Assembly: GCF_947493765.1 (NCBI RefSeq)
Contig: NZ_CANLSZ010000003.1
Coordinates: forward strand, 372,001 to 436,000
Source of the DNA: an uncultured Arthrobacter sp.
GTDB taxonomy: Bacteria; Actinomycetota; Actinomycetes; Actinomycetales; Micrococcaceae
Direction: 5' to 3'
Length of the DNA: 64,000 bases
Shown: positions 25,526 to 34,630 of the stretch, piece after piece
How the letters are laid out: the number at the start of each line of letters is the position of its first letter
How positions within the stretch are numbered: position 1 is the stretch's first letter
Program-made: the position numbers and the translations under genes
The notes under the pieces: generated by a model
The model's database searches: none
Seen by the model: the letters and a program-made list of their open reading frames with translations, nothing else
Told to the model about the DNA's origin: nothing

Positions 25526-26918
25526 TGAGGTTCAGCAGCGCGTTCTCGACCACCTCGGTGAGGGCCGGATGGATCCAGTACTGCCCGCGCGCCATGGAGA
25601 AGGCGTCGAGGTCGAAGGACATGGCCTGGAGGATCGGCTGGATGAGCATCGACGCCTCGTGCCCGAGGATGTGGGCGCCGAGGATCCGCCCGGTCGACTT
25701 CTCCGCGATGAGCTTCACGAACCCCTCGGCATCCTCCATGGCCCAGCCGTACGCCGTCGAGCCGAACTGCTGGACGGCCGTGACGATCGGGGTGGCCGTC
25801 CGCTCCGCGACGGCGAGGGCCTGGTCCTCCGTGAGCCCCACCGAGGCCACCTGCGGGTGGGAGAACACCGCGGCCGGGACGAACCGGTGGTCGCTGGCGC
25901 GCAGATCGTCCGGGTGCAGCAGATTGTGCGCCACCGTCCTGGCCTCGTGGTTGGCCACGTGCTTGAGCTGGTAGTCGCTGCTGACGTCCCCGAGCGACCA
26001 GACGCCCTCCACGGGCAGGCCGTCGCGCAGCACCCGCTGGTAGGCGTCGACGGCGAGGCGGCCGTCGTCGTGCAGATCGAACCCCGCCGCGGAGACCGAG
26101 AGACCGTCCGTGTTGGGCCTGCGCCCGGTGGCTGCGAGCACGAGGTCCACCTCGAGCTCCGAGGGTCCTTCCGGGCCGTCGAGCCGCACCCGGACCGAGC
26201 CGTCGTCGTTGGCACTGAGCTCCGTGACGGTGGTCCGCAGCCTCACGTCCCACTGCTGTGCGGCGTGCTCGGTGAAGACCGCCGAGACGGTCTCGTCGAG
26301 ATGCCGCAGCATGCTCGAGCTGCGGACCGCGAGGGTCACCGCGGTCCCGAACGAGCCGAAGATGTGCGCGAACTCGGCGGCGATGTACCCGCCGCCCAGG
26401 ATCAGCAGGCGTCCGGGCTGCCCGGGGATGCGCATGATGGTGTCGGAGGTGTGCACCTGCGGCAGGGTGATACCCGGGACATCGGGCAGGACGGCGTGCG
26501 AGCCGGTGGCGATGACCAGCTGGTCGGCCGAGACGAGCTCCCCCGACGCCGTCCGGAACGACTTCTCCCCCGCGAGGTGGACGTGCTCCTCGATCAGGGT
26601 CACGTTCTCCAGCTCGTCCGCGCGGTACGTGCGCCCACCGGCCGAGATGGCATCGATGCGGGAGAAGATGCGGTCCCGGATGTCCTCCCAGCGCACCCCC
26701 TCGAAGGAGAGGTCCACGCCGAGCCGGGCAGCGCGCTCGGGTGCCGCCGCCAGCTCGGCCGGGTAGACGTACATCTTGGTGGGGATGCAGCCCACGTTCA
26801 GGCAGGTCCCGCCGAAGACGCCGCCGTCCACGAGCACCACCTTCGAGTCGTCCCATTCCGGGGAGATGAGGGTGTTGCCTGAACCGGAGCCGATGATCGC
26901 GAGGTCGTAGTGGGTCAC
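25515..26918 (-). CDS. mtr: Mycothione reductase
   Basis: NADPH-dependent flavoprotein reducing mycothiol disulfide, the actinobacterial equivalent of glutathione reductase. The 467-residue protein has the FAD-binding IIGSGSGNT at the N-terminus, the redox-active pair in GGTCLNVGCIPTK (about residues 37-49), the NAD(P)H-binding GGGYIAAEFAHIFGSFG and the dimer-interface WIHPALTEVVENALL. GSGSGN, in place of the GxGxxG alanine pattern of lipoamide dehydrogenases, is typical of Mtr. It starts at GTG (26918) behind TAGACT-N6, a leaderless arrangement. Confidence 0.93.
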   Translation of the reverse strand: MTHYDLAIIGSGSGNTLISPEWDDSKVVLVDGGVFGGTCLNVGCIPTKMYVYPAELAAAPERAARLGVDLSFEGVRWEDIRDRIFSRIDAISAGGRTYRADELENVTLIEEHVHLAGEKSFRTASGELVSADQLVIATGSHAVLPDVPGITLPQVHTSDTIMRIPGQPGRLLILGGGYIAAEFAHIFGSFGTAVTLAVRSSSMLRHLDETVSAVFTEHAAQQWDVRLRTTVTELSANDDGSVRVRLDGPEGPSELEVDLVLAATGRRPNTDGLSVSAAGFDLHDDGRLAVDAYQRVLRDGLPVEGVWSLGDVSSDYQLKHVANHEARTVAHNLLHPDDLRASDHRFVPAAVFSHPQVASVGLTEDQALAVAERTATPIVTAVQQFGSTAYGWAMEDAEGFVKLIAEKSTGRILGAHILGHEASMLIQPILQAMSFDLDAFSMARGQYWIHPALTEVVENALLNLRTD

Positions 26919-26924
26919 CGACGC

Positions 26925-26930
26925 AGTCTA
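26925..26930 (-). promoter_or_regulatory. Probable leaderless -10 element of mtr
   Basis: TAGACT on the minus strand is followed by six bases and the GTG start at 26918. No ribosome-binding site is present. Confidence 0.5.
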
Positions 26931-26956
26931 GCCGCGCCGGCCCCCACGGACCCGGA

Positions 26957-29900
26957 TCACTCCTTCGTCGGGGCGATGACGACCAGGAGGTCACCTCCCT
27001 GCGCTGGTCCCACTCCTGCCAGGGCCACCCGCTGCACGGTGCCCGCGACCGGCGTCGTGATGTTCGCTTCCATCTTCATCGCCTCGATCGTGGCGACCGT
27101 GTCTCCCTCGGCGACGGTGTCGCCCTCGGAGAGGGAGACGGTCACGGATCCGGCGAAGGGCGCGGCGATCTGACCCGGTACGGACGGATCCGCCTTCTCC
27201 GCGGTCCTCACGTCGCTGTCCACGCTGCGGTCGCGGACGCTCACGGGTCGCATCTGACCGTTGAGGGTGCACATGAGCGTGCGCATCCCCTTCTCGTCGG
27301 GTTCGGAGATCGCCTCCAGCGTGGCGATGAGCCGCACGCCCTTCTCCAGTTCGATGACGTGCTCGGTGCCCTGCTGCAGTCCGTAGAGGTAGTCGGCGGT
27401 GCCCAGCACCGAGACGTCACCGTAGGTGTCGCGGACGGTGCGGAAGTCCTTCGCCGGGCCGGCGAAGAGCAGCGTGTTCAGCGCCGTGCGCCGCCGCGCC
27501 GAGTCGCCTGCGAGCTTCTCCTCGTCCTCGGTGGAGAGCTCGACGTCGCGGGGCTTGGCCGCACGGCCCTGCAGTGCCTTGGTCCGGAACGGCTCCGGCC
27601 AGCCGCCGGGAGGGTTGCCGAGCTCACCGTTGAGGAAACCGATCACCGAGTCCGGGATGTCGAAGGCCTGCGGGTTCTCCTCGAACTCGGCGGGGTCGGC
27701 GTCGATCCCCACGAGCGCGAGGGCCAGATCGCCCACCACCTTCGACGACGGCGTGACCTTCACGAGCCTGCCGAGGATCCGATCGGCCGCCGTGTACATG
27801 TCCTCGATGGCCTCGAAGCGTTCCCCGAGTCCGAGCGCGATGGCCTGCTGCCGCAGATTGGACAGCTGACCGCCCGGGATCTCGTGCTGGTAGACCCGGC
27901 CGGTCGGGCCGGCGAGGCCCGCCTCGAACGGCGCGTACATGCGGCGCACGGCCTCCCAGTAGGGCTCCAGCGCGCAGACCCCGTCCAGATCCAGCCCGGT
28001 GTCCCGTGGTGTGTGGGCCAGGGCGGCCACGAGCGCGGAGGCGGAGGGCTGGCTCGTGGTGCCGGCCAGGGCGGCGCTCGCGACGTCGACGGCGTCGACC
28101 CCGGCGTCCACGGCGGCGAGGAGGGTGGCCAGCTGGCCCCCGGCGGTGTCGTGCGTGTGGAGGTGCACGGGCAGGTCGAAGCGCTCGCGCAGGGCGGTGA
28201 CGAGCTTCGCCGCCGCTGCCGGCCGGAGCAGGCCCGCCATGTCCTTGATGGCCAGGATGTGTGCGCCGGCGTCGACCATGCGCTGGGCGAGCTCGAGGTA
28301 GTACTCGAGGGTGTAGAGCTCCTCGGCCGGGTCGAGCATGTCGGCCGTGTAGCAGAGCGCCACCTCGGCGACGGCGGTGCCGGTGGCCCGGACCGCCCGG
28401 ATGGCCGGCTCCATCTGCGCCACGTCGTTCAGCGCGTCGAAGATCCGGAAGATGTCGATGCCGGATGCCGCGGCCTCCTGCACGAAGGCGGAGGTCACGG
28501 CCTCGGGGTACGGGGTGTAGCCCACGGTGTTGCGTCCGCGCAGGAGCATCTGCAGGCAGATGTTCGGCACTTCCCGGCGGAGGGCGTCGAGGCGCTCCCA
28601 CGGATCCTCGCCGAGGAAGCGGAGAGCGACGTCGTACGTCGCCCCGCCCCACGCCTCGACCGAGAACAGTTCGGGGGTCAGCCGTGACACACCCGCGCCG
28701 GCCGCGGTGAGGTCCCGCGTGCGCACGCGGGTGGCGAGGAGCGACTGGTGGGCGTCGCGGAACGTCGTGTCGGTGACGGCGACGGCGTTCTGCTCGCGCA
28801 GCGCCCGCGCGAAGCCCTCAGGGCCCAGCTCGAGCAGCCGCTGGCGGCTGCCCTCCGGCAGGGGCGCCTCCCGCTGGTCGTCGGAGAGGACGGGCAGCTT
28901 CTGCCGGGGATCGAGATGGGCGGGCCGCGTGCCGTTGGGCTGGTTCACCGTCACGTCCGCGAGCCAGGTGAGCAGCTTGGTGGCCCGGTCGGCGGGTACC
29001 CGCGCCGTCAGGAGCTCCGGACGCTCGTCGATGAACGACGTCGCCACGTCACCCGCGATGAAGTCGGGATCGTCGAGCACGGCCTGCAGGAAGGAGATGT
29101 TCGTCGACACACCGCGGACGCGGAACTCCGCCAGTGCCCGGCGTGCGCGGGTCACGGCCGCCGGGTAGTCCCGGCCCCGGCACGTGAGCTTGACGAGCAT
29201 GGAGTCGAAGTGCGGGCTGATCTCCGCGCCCGCGTAGACCGTGCCGCCGTCGAGCCTGACACCGGCACCGCCAGCCGAGCGGTAGGCGGAGATGCGTCCC
29301 ACGTCGGGGCGGAAGCCGTTCGCCGGGTCCTCCGTGGTGATCCGGGACTGCAGGGCGGCGCCGCGCAGGTGGACGGTGTCCTGGCTCAGGCCGAGATCCT
29401 GCAGGGACTCCCCCGCCGCGATGCGGAGCTGCGACTGGACGAGGTCGACGTCGGTGACCTCCTCGGTGACCGTGTGCTCCACCTGGATGCGCGGATTCAT
29501 CTCGATGAACACGTGTTCGCCGGCGCGCGCCCCGACGGTGTCCACGAGGAACTCCACCGTTCCCGCGTTGACGTAGCCCAGCGCGGTGGCGAACTTCACC
29601 GCGTCGCGGTGCAGCGCCTGCCGGATCGACTCGTCGAGATTCGGGGCGGGGGCGATCTCGATGACCTTCTGGTGCCGCCGCTGCAGCGAGCAGTCGCGCT
29701 CGAAGAGGTGCATGATGTTCCCCTCCGCGTCCGCGAGGATCTGCACCTCGATGTGCCGGGGGCGCAGGACCGCCTGCTCCAGGAACATCGTGGGATCGCC
29801 GAAGGCCGACTCCGCCTCGCGCATGGCGGACTCCAGCGCCTCCGGCAGGGCCTCCCGGGACTCCACGCGGCGCATCCCGCGGCCGCCGCCACCGGCGACG

Positions 29901-30376
29901 GCCTTCGCGAACACGGGGAACCCGATCTCGTCCGCTGCGGCGATCAGCTCGGCGACGTCGGCGCTGGGCCGGGACGAGCCGAGGACGGGGATCCCGGCGT
30001 CCCGGGCGGCGTCGAGGGCCTTGACCTTGTTCCCCGCCAGTTCCAGCACGTCCGCGGGCGGGCCCACGAAGGTGATGCCGGCGTCCCGGGCGGCACGGGC
30101 GAGATCGGGGTTCTCCGAGAGGAAGCCGTAGCCGGGGTAGATGGCGTCGCAGCCCGATTCCACCGCCACGCGGATGATCTCCTCGATGTCGAGGTACGCG
30201 CGGACCGGGTGGCCCTCCTCGCCGATCAGATACGCCTCGTCCGCCTTCTGGCGGTGGATCGAGTTCCGATCCTCGTGGGGGAACACCGCCACGGTCTTCG
30301 CGCCCAGCTCGTGAGCGGCGCGGAAGGCCCGGATGGCGATCTCGCCGCGATTGGCTACCAGAATCTTCGAGAACAT
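26957..30376 (-). CDS. pyc: Pyruvate carboxylase
   Basis: Biotin enzyme that carboxylates pyruvate to oxaloacetate to refill the TCA cycle. The 1139-residue single chain has the biotin carboxylase/ATP-grasp domain first ([28 protein letters not shown]), a carboxyltransferase domain in the middle (DTTFRDAHQSLLATRVR), and a C-terminal biotinyl domain with the modified lysine in EAMKMEANI. The ATG at 30376 has AGGAG four bases upstream; the open frame extends 12 codons further without similarity. The oxaloacetate it makes feeds both citrate and the methylcitrate cycle encoded at 54.7-58.3 kb. Confidence 0.96.
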   Translation of the reverse strand: MFSKILVANRGEIAIRAFRAAHELGAKTVAVFPHEDRNSIHRQKADEAYLIGEEGHPVRAYLDIEEIIRVAVESGCDAIYPGYGFLSENPDLARAARDAGITFVGPPADVLELAGNKVKALDAARDAGIPVLGSSRPSADVAELIAAADEIGFPVFAKAVAGGGGRGMRRVESREALPEALESAMREAESAFGDPTMFLEQAVLRPRHIEVQILADAEGNIMHLFERDCSLQRRHQKVIEIAPAPNLDESIRQALHRDAVKFATALGYVNAGTVEFLVDTVGARAGEHVFIEMNPRIQVEHTVTEEVTDVDLVQSQLRIAAGESLQDLGLSQDTVHLRGAALQSRITTEDPANGFRPDVGRISAYRSAGGAGVRLDGGTVYAGAEISPHFDSMLVKLTCRGRDYPAAVTRARRALAEFRVRGVSTNISFLQAVLDDPDFIAGDVATSFIDERPELLTARVPADRATKLLTWLADVTVNQPNGTRPAHLDPRQKLPVLSDDQREAPLPEGSRQRLLELGPEGFARALREQNAVAVTDTTFRDAHQSLLATRVRTRDLTAAGAGVSRLTPELFSVEAWGGATYDVALRFLGEDPWERLDALRREVPNICLQMLLRGRNTVGYTPYPEAVTSAFVQEAAASGIDIFRIFDALNDVAQMEPAIRAVRATGTAVAEVALCYTADMLDPAEELYTLEYYLELAQRMVDAGAHILAIKDMAGLLRPAAAAKLVTALRERFDLPVHLHTHDTAGGQLATLLAAVDAGVDAVDVASAALAGTTSQPSASALVAALAHTPRDTGLDLDGVCALEPYWEAVRRMYAPFEAGLAGPTGRVYQHEIPGGQLSNLRQQAIALGLGERFEAIEDMYTAADRILGRLVKVTPSSKVVGDLALALVGIDADPAEFEENPQAFDIPDSVIGFLNGELGNPPGGWPEPFRTKALQGRAAKPRDVELSTEDEEKLAGDSARRRTALNTLLFAGPAKDFRTVRDTYGDVSVLGTADYLYGLQQGTEHVIELEKGVRLIATLEAISEPDEKGMRTLMCTLNGQMRPVSVRDRSVDSDVRTAEKADPSVPGQIAAPFAGSVTVSLSEGDTVAEGDTVATIEAMKMEANITTPVAGTVQRVALAGVGPAQGGDLLVVIAPTKE

Positions 30377-30608
30377 CTCACTCCTGCATCGTTGCGGGTC
30401 GGGGTCCTTCACGCTGGCACGATCCTACCCGGCGCGGCGACCACACCCGGCTAGATGACAGACGGCTACGCGGGCCGCCCGGGAGCGCGCCGGATACCGG
30501 GCCGCGCCGTCCCGGGAGGCGCGTCGGGTCACCCTATGATTGACCGGGAACCAAGAGGGCAGGCGGCCGTCCCAGGCGGCCGCGACACGACGGGGATGGG
30601 TTCGACAC

Positions 30609-31430
30609 GTGCAGGTAGTCAGTATCAGCAGTCTCAAGGGCGGCGTCGGGAAGACCTCGGTGACCCTCGGCCTGGCGTCCGCGGCCCTGGCCGCCGGGAT
30701 CCCCACCCTCGTGGTGGATCTCGACCCCCATGCGGATGCGACCACCGGGCTCGCCGTCAGGCCGGAGGGCCGGACCGACATCGGCCGCCTGCTGAAGAAC
30801 GCGCGACGCGGCGATCTCGCCGCGAACGTGGTCCCGAGCGGGTGGGTGGGCTCCTCGCCCCGCCGTCCGGGCACCTCCGTCCCGACGCTGGACGTCGCGA
30901 TGGGGTCGGCCTATTCCGGCATCTACGACCGGCCCGATCTCGGCGTCCGCGACCAGGCGCGCCTGGGTTCGCTCCTGTCCAGGGTCTCCGGGTACGGTCT
31001 GGTCCTGATCGACTGCCCGCCCTCGCTCAACGGCCTCACCCGGATCGCCTGGACCGCGAGCAACAAGGTGCTCCTCGTCGCCGAGCCCGCTCTCTTCTCG
31101 GTCGCCGGGACGGAGCGGACCATGCGCGCTCTCGAGCTGTTCCGCCGGGAGTTCGCCCCCGATCTCCATACCGCGGGCGTCGTCGCCAACCGGGTGCGCC
31201 CCGCCTCGAGCGAGCACGCCTTCCGCCTCGCGGAGATGCGGAGGATGTTCGGTGACCTGATGCTGCAGCCCGAGGTCCCCGACCAGGCGGACTGGCAGCA
31301 GATCCAGGGGGCGGCACACTCCGTGCACCACTGGCCGGGGGATGCCGCCCGGCAGACCGCACGGCTCTTCGACGACCTGCTCAGGGGTGTCCTCGATTCC
31401 GGACGGATGCGCAGCCGCACCAGGCGGTGA
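30609..31430 (+). CDS. ParA/MinD-like ATPase of unknown cargo
   Basis: A 273-residue deviant-Walker-A ATPase. VVSISSLKGGVGKTSVTLGLA at the N-terminus is the P-loop with its signature lysine; VVDLDPHADAT and LVLIDCPPSL are the A' and Walker B motifs. No ParB-like partner is adjacent. The GTG start (30609) is chosen because conserved sequence begins there. A TATGAT -10 element lies about 70 bases upstream (30535-30540). It is divergent from pyc and convergent with the MerR gene. It is distinct from the parA at 50.7 kb. Role in positioning or segregation is unknown. Confidence 0.8.
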   Translation: MQVVSISSLKGGVGKTSVTLGLASAALAAGIPTLVVDLDPHADATTGLAVRPEGRTDIGRLLKNARRGDLAANVVPSGWVGSSPRRPGTSVPTLDVAMGSAYSGIYDRPDLGVRDQARLGSLLSRVSGYGLVLIDCPPSLNGLTRIAWTASNKVLLVAEPALFSVAGTERTMRALELFRREFAPDLHTAGVVANRVRPASSEHAFRLAEMRRMFGDLMLQPEVPDQADWQQIQGAAHSVHHWPGDAARQTARLFDDLLRGVLDSGRMRSRTRR

Positions 31431-31536
31431 CCGGCCGCGGTTCCCGTGCGGTGCCGTGTTGTACCGCGGGGTGCCGCGTGACGCCGGGGCATCGCCGGTG
31501 GTGAGGGGGTCGGTCGCTCCGGGACGGCGGGTCGCG

Positions 31537-32121
31537 TCAGCTGATCCTGCGGGTGGCGCGGCGCTCGCCCAGCTCGTCGCCGGGGAAGTCCTGCGCCGAG
31601 TGCTCGCTCGGCAGGGCGGCGAGTGTGCCCTCCACCTCGCGCCACACGCGCCCGACGGCGATGCCGAAGACGCCCTGACCGCCCTGCACCAGATCGATGA
31701 CCTCGTCGGCCGAGGTGCATTCGTACACGCTCGCCCCGTCGCTCATCAGGGTGATCTGCGCGAGGTCCTCGACGCCACGTTCGCGCAGGTGCCCCACCGC
31801 GGTGCGGATCTGCTGGAGGGACACCCCGGTGTCGAGCAGTCGCTTGACCACCTTGAGCACGAGGATGTCGCGGAATCCGTAGAGGCGGTGCGTCCCCGAG
31901 CCCGATGCTCCGCGGACCGCCGGCTCCACGAGGCCGGTGCGCGCCCAGTAGTCGAGTTGCCGATAGGTGATGCCCGCCGCCTTGCAGGCCGTGGGGCCGC
32001 GATAGCCGGCCTGTTCGTCGAGCTCGGGAAGATCCTCGGTGAAGAGCAGCCCCTGGGCGTTCGCCGGCAGCGCTGCGCCTACCGGGCTGGTTGCCCCGCC
32101 GGCCTCACCCTTCGGACTCAC
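31537..32121 (-). CDS. MerR-family regulator (Rv1830-like)
   Basis: A 194-residue winged-helix regulator. The helix-turn-helix at about residues 40-80 contains ACKAAGITYRQLDYWARTGLV, then SGTHRLYGFRDILVLKVVKRLL. It has no metal-binding cysteines, so it is not a metal sensor. The GTG at 32121 is chosen because GGAGG lies six bases upstream. It corresponds to the second MerR gene of the gcvH-garA-ftsR-BFN-MerR cluster. It has its own promoter in the 190-base gap from the BFN gene. Targets cannot be told from sequence. Confidence 0.85.
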   Translation of the reverse strand: MSPKGEAGGATSPVGAALPANAQGLLFTEDLPELDEQAGYRGPTACKAAGITYRQLDYWARTGLVEPAVRGASGSGTHRLYGFRDILVLKVVKRLLDTGVSLQQIRTAVGHLRERGVEDLAQITLMSDGASVYECTSADEVIDLVQGGQGVFGIAVGRVWREVEGTLAALPSEHSAQDFPGDELGERRATRRIS

Positions 32122-32234
32122 GCGTTGCCTCCTCGAAGAATTCCCGCTGGTATTGCTCGCTGCGCGCACACTCGGGGCGTGCCCTCAAGTGTGCACGGGG
32201 TCCATCGTGCAGGCAATGGGAACTGTATGTCTTG

Positions 32235-32263
32235 ACGGTAGATCGCCGGAGGGGTCAGGTCAA
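32235..32263 (-). promoter_or_regulatory. Promoter of the Rv1830-like MerR gene
   Basis: Minus-strand TTGACC (32263-32258) and TACCGT (32240-32235) with a 17-base spacer. The leader to the GTG is about 105 bases, long enough for post-transcriptional control. Confidence 0.55.
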
Positions 32264-32311
32264 AGATGCTGCTCCTGCACCCCGATCGTGTCGTGCCGGG
32301 TGTCTGTCGGG

Positions 32312-32818
32312 TCAGCGTTCGAAGTCCTCGGGTTCGACGTCGGCCAGGAACTCACGGAACTGCTGGACCTCGTTCTCGGCGGTCTCCCCCGTGCCGCTCC
32401 CGGCGCCGTCCTCGTCGTCCTCCGCCTCCGCGATCTCCACCCCGGCGATCGCGAGCACCTCGTCGGCGCAGTAGACGGGGCACGGAACGCGCAGTGCGAC
32501 CGCGAGGGCGTCGGAGGCCCGGGAGCCGACGGTCACGCCGTCGTCGAGCACGAGCTGCGCGTGGTAGACCGTGTCCTCGACCGAGATGATGCGCACTTCC
32601 CGGATGCTCCGGCCCGCCGCCGTGACGACGTCGACCAGCAGATCATGCGTCATGGGCCGCGGGGGGACGATGCCCTGCTGGACGAACGCGATGGCGCTGG
32701 CCTCCGGCGCTCCGATCCAGATGGGCAGGTGACGCTCCCCCGCACTCTCGCGCAGGAGGACCAGGGGCTGGTTCGACGGCAGTTCGATCCGCACGCCCAC
32801 CACTTCCACTTCGATCAC
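32312..32818 (-). CDS. Bifunctional nuclease (BFN/DUF151) family protein
   Basis: A 168-residue protein of the BFN family, whose plant members have DNase and RNase activity; the bacterial role is unclear. The core is at residues 1-130 (LPIWIGAPEASAIAF; TVGSRASDALAVALRV), followed by an acidic tail (EAEDDEDGAG) unlike minimal family members. It starts at GTG (32818), 10 bases after the ftsR stop, so the two are co-transcribed. It matches Rv1829 in the mycobacterial cluster. Confidence 0.85.
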   Translation of the reverse strand: MIEVEVVGVRIELPSNQPLVLLRESAGERHLPIWIGAPEASAIAFVQQGIVPPRPMTHDLLVDVVTAAGRSIREVRIISVEDTVYHAQLVLDDGVTVGSRASDALAVALRVPCPVYCADEVLAIAGVEIAEAEDDEDGAGSGTGETAENEVQQFREFLADVEPEDFER

Positions 32819-32828
32819 CGGGTACCGC

Positions 32829-33572
32829 CTAACTGTCCATGCGGGCGATGTGCCCGTGCACGAGGGCGCCGTGGAGGTCGAGGCACAGCTCGCTGATCTC
32901 GCGCGCGGTCTCGGCGGCCCGCGCCTTCGAGGCGACGTCCCGGCGCGAGGCAGCGGGGGCGACGGCGCGTTCCACGAGCCCGAGCTCGCGGTCGGCGGCG
33001 GCGCGGAACGGCCTCAGGTGCCGGGGTTCGATGCCGTGGGCCTCCAGCTGCAGGCACGCCGTGGCCACCTTCAGGGCGTGCTCGTCGAAGCGGTTCTCGA
33101 CGGCGGAGATCAGACCGAAGCTGACGAGGTCGTCGATGAGGCGCAGCGGCGCTCCTGCCTCCGCGGCCAGCGTCTCGGCGCTCATGCTCCGCGAGCGGGC
33201 GCTCAGTTCGCGCGAGAGCTGGTCGGAGACGACGCGCGGTGCGAGGGTCAGGCCACCGGGCAGGGACTCCGGGCGCTCGCCACGGTCGATCGCGTCGAGG
33301 TAGTCCTTGATGACCTTGAGCGGGAGGTACTGGTCCCGCTGCAGGCTGAGGACGAAACGGAGGCGCTCGACGTCGTGCACCGTGTACTTGCGGTACCCGG
33401 CCCGGGTGCGCTGCGGTGAGATGAGCCCTTTTTCCTCGAGGAAGCGGATCTTCGACGCCGAGACCCGGGGGAAGTCCTCGGCGAGGCCGCGCAGGACCTC
33501 GCCGATGGACACCCCCCCGCCGGGGTGTCCCGTGACGGCGTCGGCGGGTCGACGGAGATGGGAAGCAGGCAT
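32829..33572 (-). CDS. ftsR: FtsR-like MerR-family regulator (Rv1828 type)
   Basis: A 247-residue MerR regulator matching Rv1828 and corynebacterial FtsR, which activates ftsZ transcription. The N-terminal helix-turn-helix is SIGEVLRGLAEDFPRVSASKIRFLEEKGLI (about residues 22-51), followed by the wing AGYRKYTVHDVERL. The C-terminal effector domain is helical. The ATG at 33572 lies eight bases after the garA stop. Control of division genes, such as the dcw cluster at the left of this window, is inferred from characterised relatives. Confidence 0.88.
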   Translation of the reverse strand: MPASHLRRPADAVTGHPGGGVSIGEVLRGLAEDFPRVSASKIRFLEEKGLISPQRTRAGYRKYTVHDVERLRFVLSLQRDQYLPLKVIKDYLDAIDRGERPESLPGGLTLAPRVVSDQLSRELSARSRSMSAETLAAEAGAPLRLIDDLVSFGLISAVENRFDEHALKVATACLQLEAHGIEPRHLRPFRAAADRELGLVERAVAPAASRRDVASKARAAETAREISELCLDLHGALVHGHIARMDS

Positions 33573-33580
33573 GGAGCGGG

Positions 33581-34099
33581 CTAGACCTGCGCTGACGGGT
33601 GCTGTGCCGCCTGGGGGGTGGTGCTGCGGGCGGCGTAGAAGGTGAGTCTGAACTTGCCGATCTGGACCTCGTCGCCGTTCCGCAGGTCGGCGCTGTCCAC
33701 GCGGTCGTTGCTCACGTACGTGCCGTTGAGGCTGCGTGTGTCGACCACCGTGAAGCCGTTCTCGCTCCGACGGAACTCGGCGTGCTGACGCGAGACGGTG
33801 ACGTCGTCGAGGAAGATGTCCGCATTGGGATGCCGGCCGGCGCTGGTGACGTCCTCGTCGAGGAGGAAGCGTGCTCCGGCGTTCGGTCCGGTGTGGGCGA
33901 TCAGCAGAGCGGATCCCGCGGGCAGCGCGGCCACGGAGGCCTGTTCCTCGCGCGTGAGATTCCGATCGAGTCCGCCGGGGACGTCCGGTCGCTCGAACTG
34001 GCTGGTGGGATCCTGCTGCGGCAGGCCGAACGACCTTGTCTCAGGAGACGTCATGGTCGGCTCCTCCTTGTTCACGGGTGGGTTCTCGGTGGGTACCAT
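33581..34099 (-). CDS. garA: GarA/OdhI-like FHA regulator of 2-oxoglutarate metabolism
   Basis: FHA-domain protein that, unphosphorylated, inhibits 2-oxoglutarate dehydrogenase and glutamate dehydrogenase; kinases PknB/PknG switch it off. The FHA domain (about 75-155) has AGRHPNADIFLDDVTVSRQHAEFRR and SLNGTYV. Two starts have good ribosome-binding sites: ATG 34099 (AGGA, 172 residues) and ATG 34054 (AAGGAGG, 157 residues). The N-terminal phosphosite that reads ETTSVF in mycobacterial GarA appears as DPTSQF, keeping one of the two threonines. Confidence 0.92.
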   Translation of the reverse strand: MVPTENPPVNKEEPTMTSPETRSFGLPQQDPTSQFERPDVPGGLDRNLTREEQASVAALPAGSALLIAHTGPNAGARFLLDEDVTSAGRHPNADIFLDDVTVSRQHAEFRRSENGFTVVDTRSLNGTYVSNDRVDSADLRNGDEVQIGKFRLTFYAARSTTPQAAQHPSAQV

Positions 34100-34176
34100 C
34101 GATCTCTCCTGCCCTGCTGCGCTGAACGCCGGGTCACCGTCGACCCGGCCATCCCTGCGGCCGGCGCAGGGTAGAC

Positions 34177-34563
34177 CTAGCCTACCTGTTGGGCGTACAC
34201 GTCCGGACTCAGGAGTTCCTTCACGAGGGCCGGATCGGAGACCTTGATCTCGAAGAGCCAGCCCTCGCCGTAGGGGTCGGTGTTGATGAGGGACGGGTCG
34301 TCGTCGAGCGCCTCGTTGCGCGAGACGATCTCGCCCGTGACGGGGGCGTAGATGTCGCTGACGCTCTTGGTCGACTCGACCTCCCCGATGACGTCGGCGC
34401 CGGTGACGTCGGCACCCGCCTCGGGCATCTGGACGTAGACCACGTCGCCCAGGGCGTCCTGGGCGAAGTCGGTGATGCCCACGCGGACCGTGCCCTCGTC
34501 CGTGGGCTCACTGATCCACTCGTGCTCCGCCGTGTAGTAGAGGCCTTCGGGAACGTTGCTCAT
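34177..34563 (-). CDS. gcvH: Glycine cleavage system H protein
   Basis: A 128-residue lipoyl-carrier protein of the glycine cleavage system. The lipoylated lysine lies in GEVESTKSVSDIYAP. The ATG at 34563 has AAAGG seven bases upstream; the open frame continues upstream without similarity. No gcvT or gcvP is nearby, but gcvH next to garA and ftsR is the usual actinobacterial order. It is the first gene of the minus-strand gcvH-garA-ftsR-BFN run. Confidence 0.95.
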   Translation of the reverse strand: MSNVPEGLYYTAEHEWISEPTDEGTVRVGITDFAQDALGDVVYVQMPEAGADVTGADVIGEVESTKSVSDIYAPVTGEIVSRNEALDDDPSLINTDPYGEGWLFEIKVSDPALVKELLSPDVYAQQVG

Positions 34564-34630
34564 GGCTGCCTTTCGAACGCGCGGGGTGCAGTGCCCGCTC
34601 GAGGCGGCCACCGGGGACGGGTATTGATCG

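Noticed and set aside
30540-30608. TTG start giving 23 extra residues on the ParA-like ATPase
   Set aside because: The extra residues lack conservation features, and the P-loop of such proteins begins right after the GTG at 30609.
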